Origin: Pseudomonadota bacterium | Lineage (GTDB): Bacteria; Pseudomonadota; Alphaproteobacteria; Rhodobacterales; Rhodobacteraceae | NCBI GenBank assembly: GCA_021779835.1 | Contig: JAJXZX010000010.1 | Location: 1-64,000 of the forward strand | DNA length: 64,000 bases | Direction: 5' to 3' | Shown here: positions 63,070 through 64,000 of the stretch, in pieces | Layout: each line of letters opens with the position of its first letter | How positions within the stretch are numbered: position 1 is the stretch's first letter | Position numbers and translations under genes: made by a program | The notes under the pieces: generated by a model | What the model was told of the DNA's origin: nothing | Databases searched by the model: none | Seen by the model: the letters and a program-made list of their open reading frames with translations, nothing else

Positions 63070-64000
63070 GTGAGCCAAGCAATCGAAACATTCTACGACG
63101 TCATGCGCCGCCAGGGGATCACCCGGCGCAGCTTTATGAAGTATTGTTCACTCACCGCGGCGGCACTTGGCCTCGGCCCCGCCTTTGTCCCAAAAATCGC
63201 CGAGGCGATGGGGACAAAGCCGCGCACCCCGGTAATCTGGGTCCACGGCCTCGAATGCACCTGCTGCAGCGAAAGCTTCATCCGCTCGGCGCATCCGCTG
63301 GCCAAGGATGTCGTCCTGTCGATGATCAGCCTTGATTATGACGACACGCTGATGGCCGCTGCGGGCCATCAGGCCGAGGCTGCCCTGATGGATACGATCG
63401 AGAAATACAAGGGCAACTACATCCTCGCCGTCGAGGGCAACCCGCCGCTGAACGAAGACGGCATGTATTGCATCATCGGCGGCAAACCGTTTGTCGAACA
63501 GCTCAAGATGGCCGCCGAACATGCCAAGGCGATCATTAGCTGGGGCGCCTGCGCCTCCTACGGCTGCGTGCAGGCCGCCTCGCCCAACCCAACACGCGCC
63601 ACGCCAGTTCACAAGGTCATCCTCGATAAGCCAATCATCAAGGTGCCGGGATGCCCGCCGATCGCTGAAGTGATGACCGGCGTGATTACCTACATGCTGA
63701 CCTTCGACCGCCTGCCGGAGCTTGACCGTCAGGGTCGCCCTTTGATGTTCTACTCGCAGCGCATCCACGACAAATGCTACCGCCGCCCCCACTTTGACGC
63801 GGGCCAGTTCGTCGAACATTGGGACGACGAGAACGCGCGCAAGGGCTACTGCCTCTACAAGATGGGATGCAAAGGCCCGACCACCTACAACGCCTGCTCC
63901 ACCGTACGCTGGAACGAGGGCACCTCGTTCCCGATCCAATCCGGCCACGGCTGCATCGGCTGTTCCGAGGATGGCTTCTGGGATCAGGGCGGCTTCTACA
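63070..64000 (+). CDS. hupS: Uptake [NiFe]-hydrogenase small subunit HupS (5' part)
   Basis: First 310 codons of the membrane-bound energy-conserving hydrogenase Fe-S subunit; the gene runs off the right edge. The start is GTG at 63070 (GGGAGGG upstream). A twin-arginine signal is visible ([25 protein letters not shown]). It is followed by the cluster ligands of group 1 small subunits: [91 protein letters not shown] and [15 protein letters not shown]. Unlike HupU it is exported. hupL and accessory genes are expected beyond the window. Confidence 0.95.
   Translation, partial: MSQAIETFYDVMRRQGITRRSFMKYCSLTAAALGLGPAFVPKIAEAMGTKPRTPVIWVHGLECTCCSESFIRSAHPLAKDVVLSMISLDYDDTLMAAAGHQAEAALMDTIEKYKGNYILAVEGNPPLNEDGMYCIIGGKPFVEQLKMAAEHAKAIISWGACASYGCVQAASPNPTRATPVHKVILDKPIIKVPGCPPIAEVMTGVITYMLTFDRLPELDRQGRPLMFYSQRIHDKCYRRPHFDAGQFVEHWDDENARKGYCLYKMGCKGPTTYNACSTVRWNEGTSFPIQSGHGCIGCSEDGFWDQGGFY

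Overview
The window is GC-rich, densely packed DNA from an alphaproteobacterium, most likely of the Rhodobacteraceae (Rhodobacter/Paracoccus-like). The main evidence is the right end. A copper-efflux pair is followed by hupT-hupU-hupV-hypF-hupS, the gene order known from Rhodobacter capsulatus, and the visible HupS sequence matches that family closely. There is no rRNA, tRNA, CRISPR array, phage or insertion sequence that I can see. Codon use is uniform except around the DUF2971 gene (about 18.9-19.9 kb), which is visibly less GC-rich.

Layout. 0-4.5 kb: an ArsR repressor with the cysteine pair of persulfide sensors, a YciA thioesterase, the divergent pobA/pobR pair (4-hydroxybenzoate) and an M29 aminopeptidase. 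4.4-7.5 kb: znuA divergent from zur-znuC-znuB, with inverted repeats between them that fit Zur operators. 7.5-11.7 kb: UDP-glucose dehydrogenase and a UDP-glucuronate epimerase-like enzyme (envelope sugars), a secreted CAP protein and two small membrane proteins. 11.8-18.4 kb: an M20 deacylase, panB-panC, a lone peptide-type solute-binding protein, a cupin, a GlsB-type membrane protein and a creatinase. 18.4-20.2 kb: a hairpin-rich spacer, the atypical DUF2971 gene and a C-rich spacer. 20.2-30.7 kb: a dipeptide-type ABC importer without its own binding protein, two aldehyde dehydrogenases, two short-chain dehydrogenases, a P1 peptidase, an arylformamidase-like hydrolase and a second cupin.

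30.7-41.7 kb: a complete L-rhamnose locus of the Rhizobium leguminosarum type. rhaR-S-T-P-Q-U-K (plus an EthD gene) is divergent from rhaD-rhaI. The intergenic region holds a striking symmetric array of six hexamers. 41.7-46.6 kb: a sulfotransferase divergent from a GT14/DUF5927 glycosyltransferase, then a HIT protein, an OpgC-like membrane protein and a DUF1203 protein.

46.6-53.8 kb: the most interesting catabolic cluster. A trimethylamine-dehydrogenase-like flavoprotein is divergent from a Rieske oxygenase, a RidA protein and a DUF1028 protein, followed by an M20 deacylase and a LysR regulator. Together they look like a pathway for an N-methylated or quaternary-nitrogen compound, with a substrate I cannot fix from sequence. 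53.9-64 kb: copA-cueR behind a CueR-type promoter with a 19-bp spacer, then the H2-sensing proteins HupT/HupU/HupV, the maturase HypF and the start of the uptake hydrogenase small subunit, cut off by the window end.

A short repeat with the core GGATATTT-N2/3-CCAA occurs at four intergenic sites.
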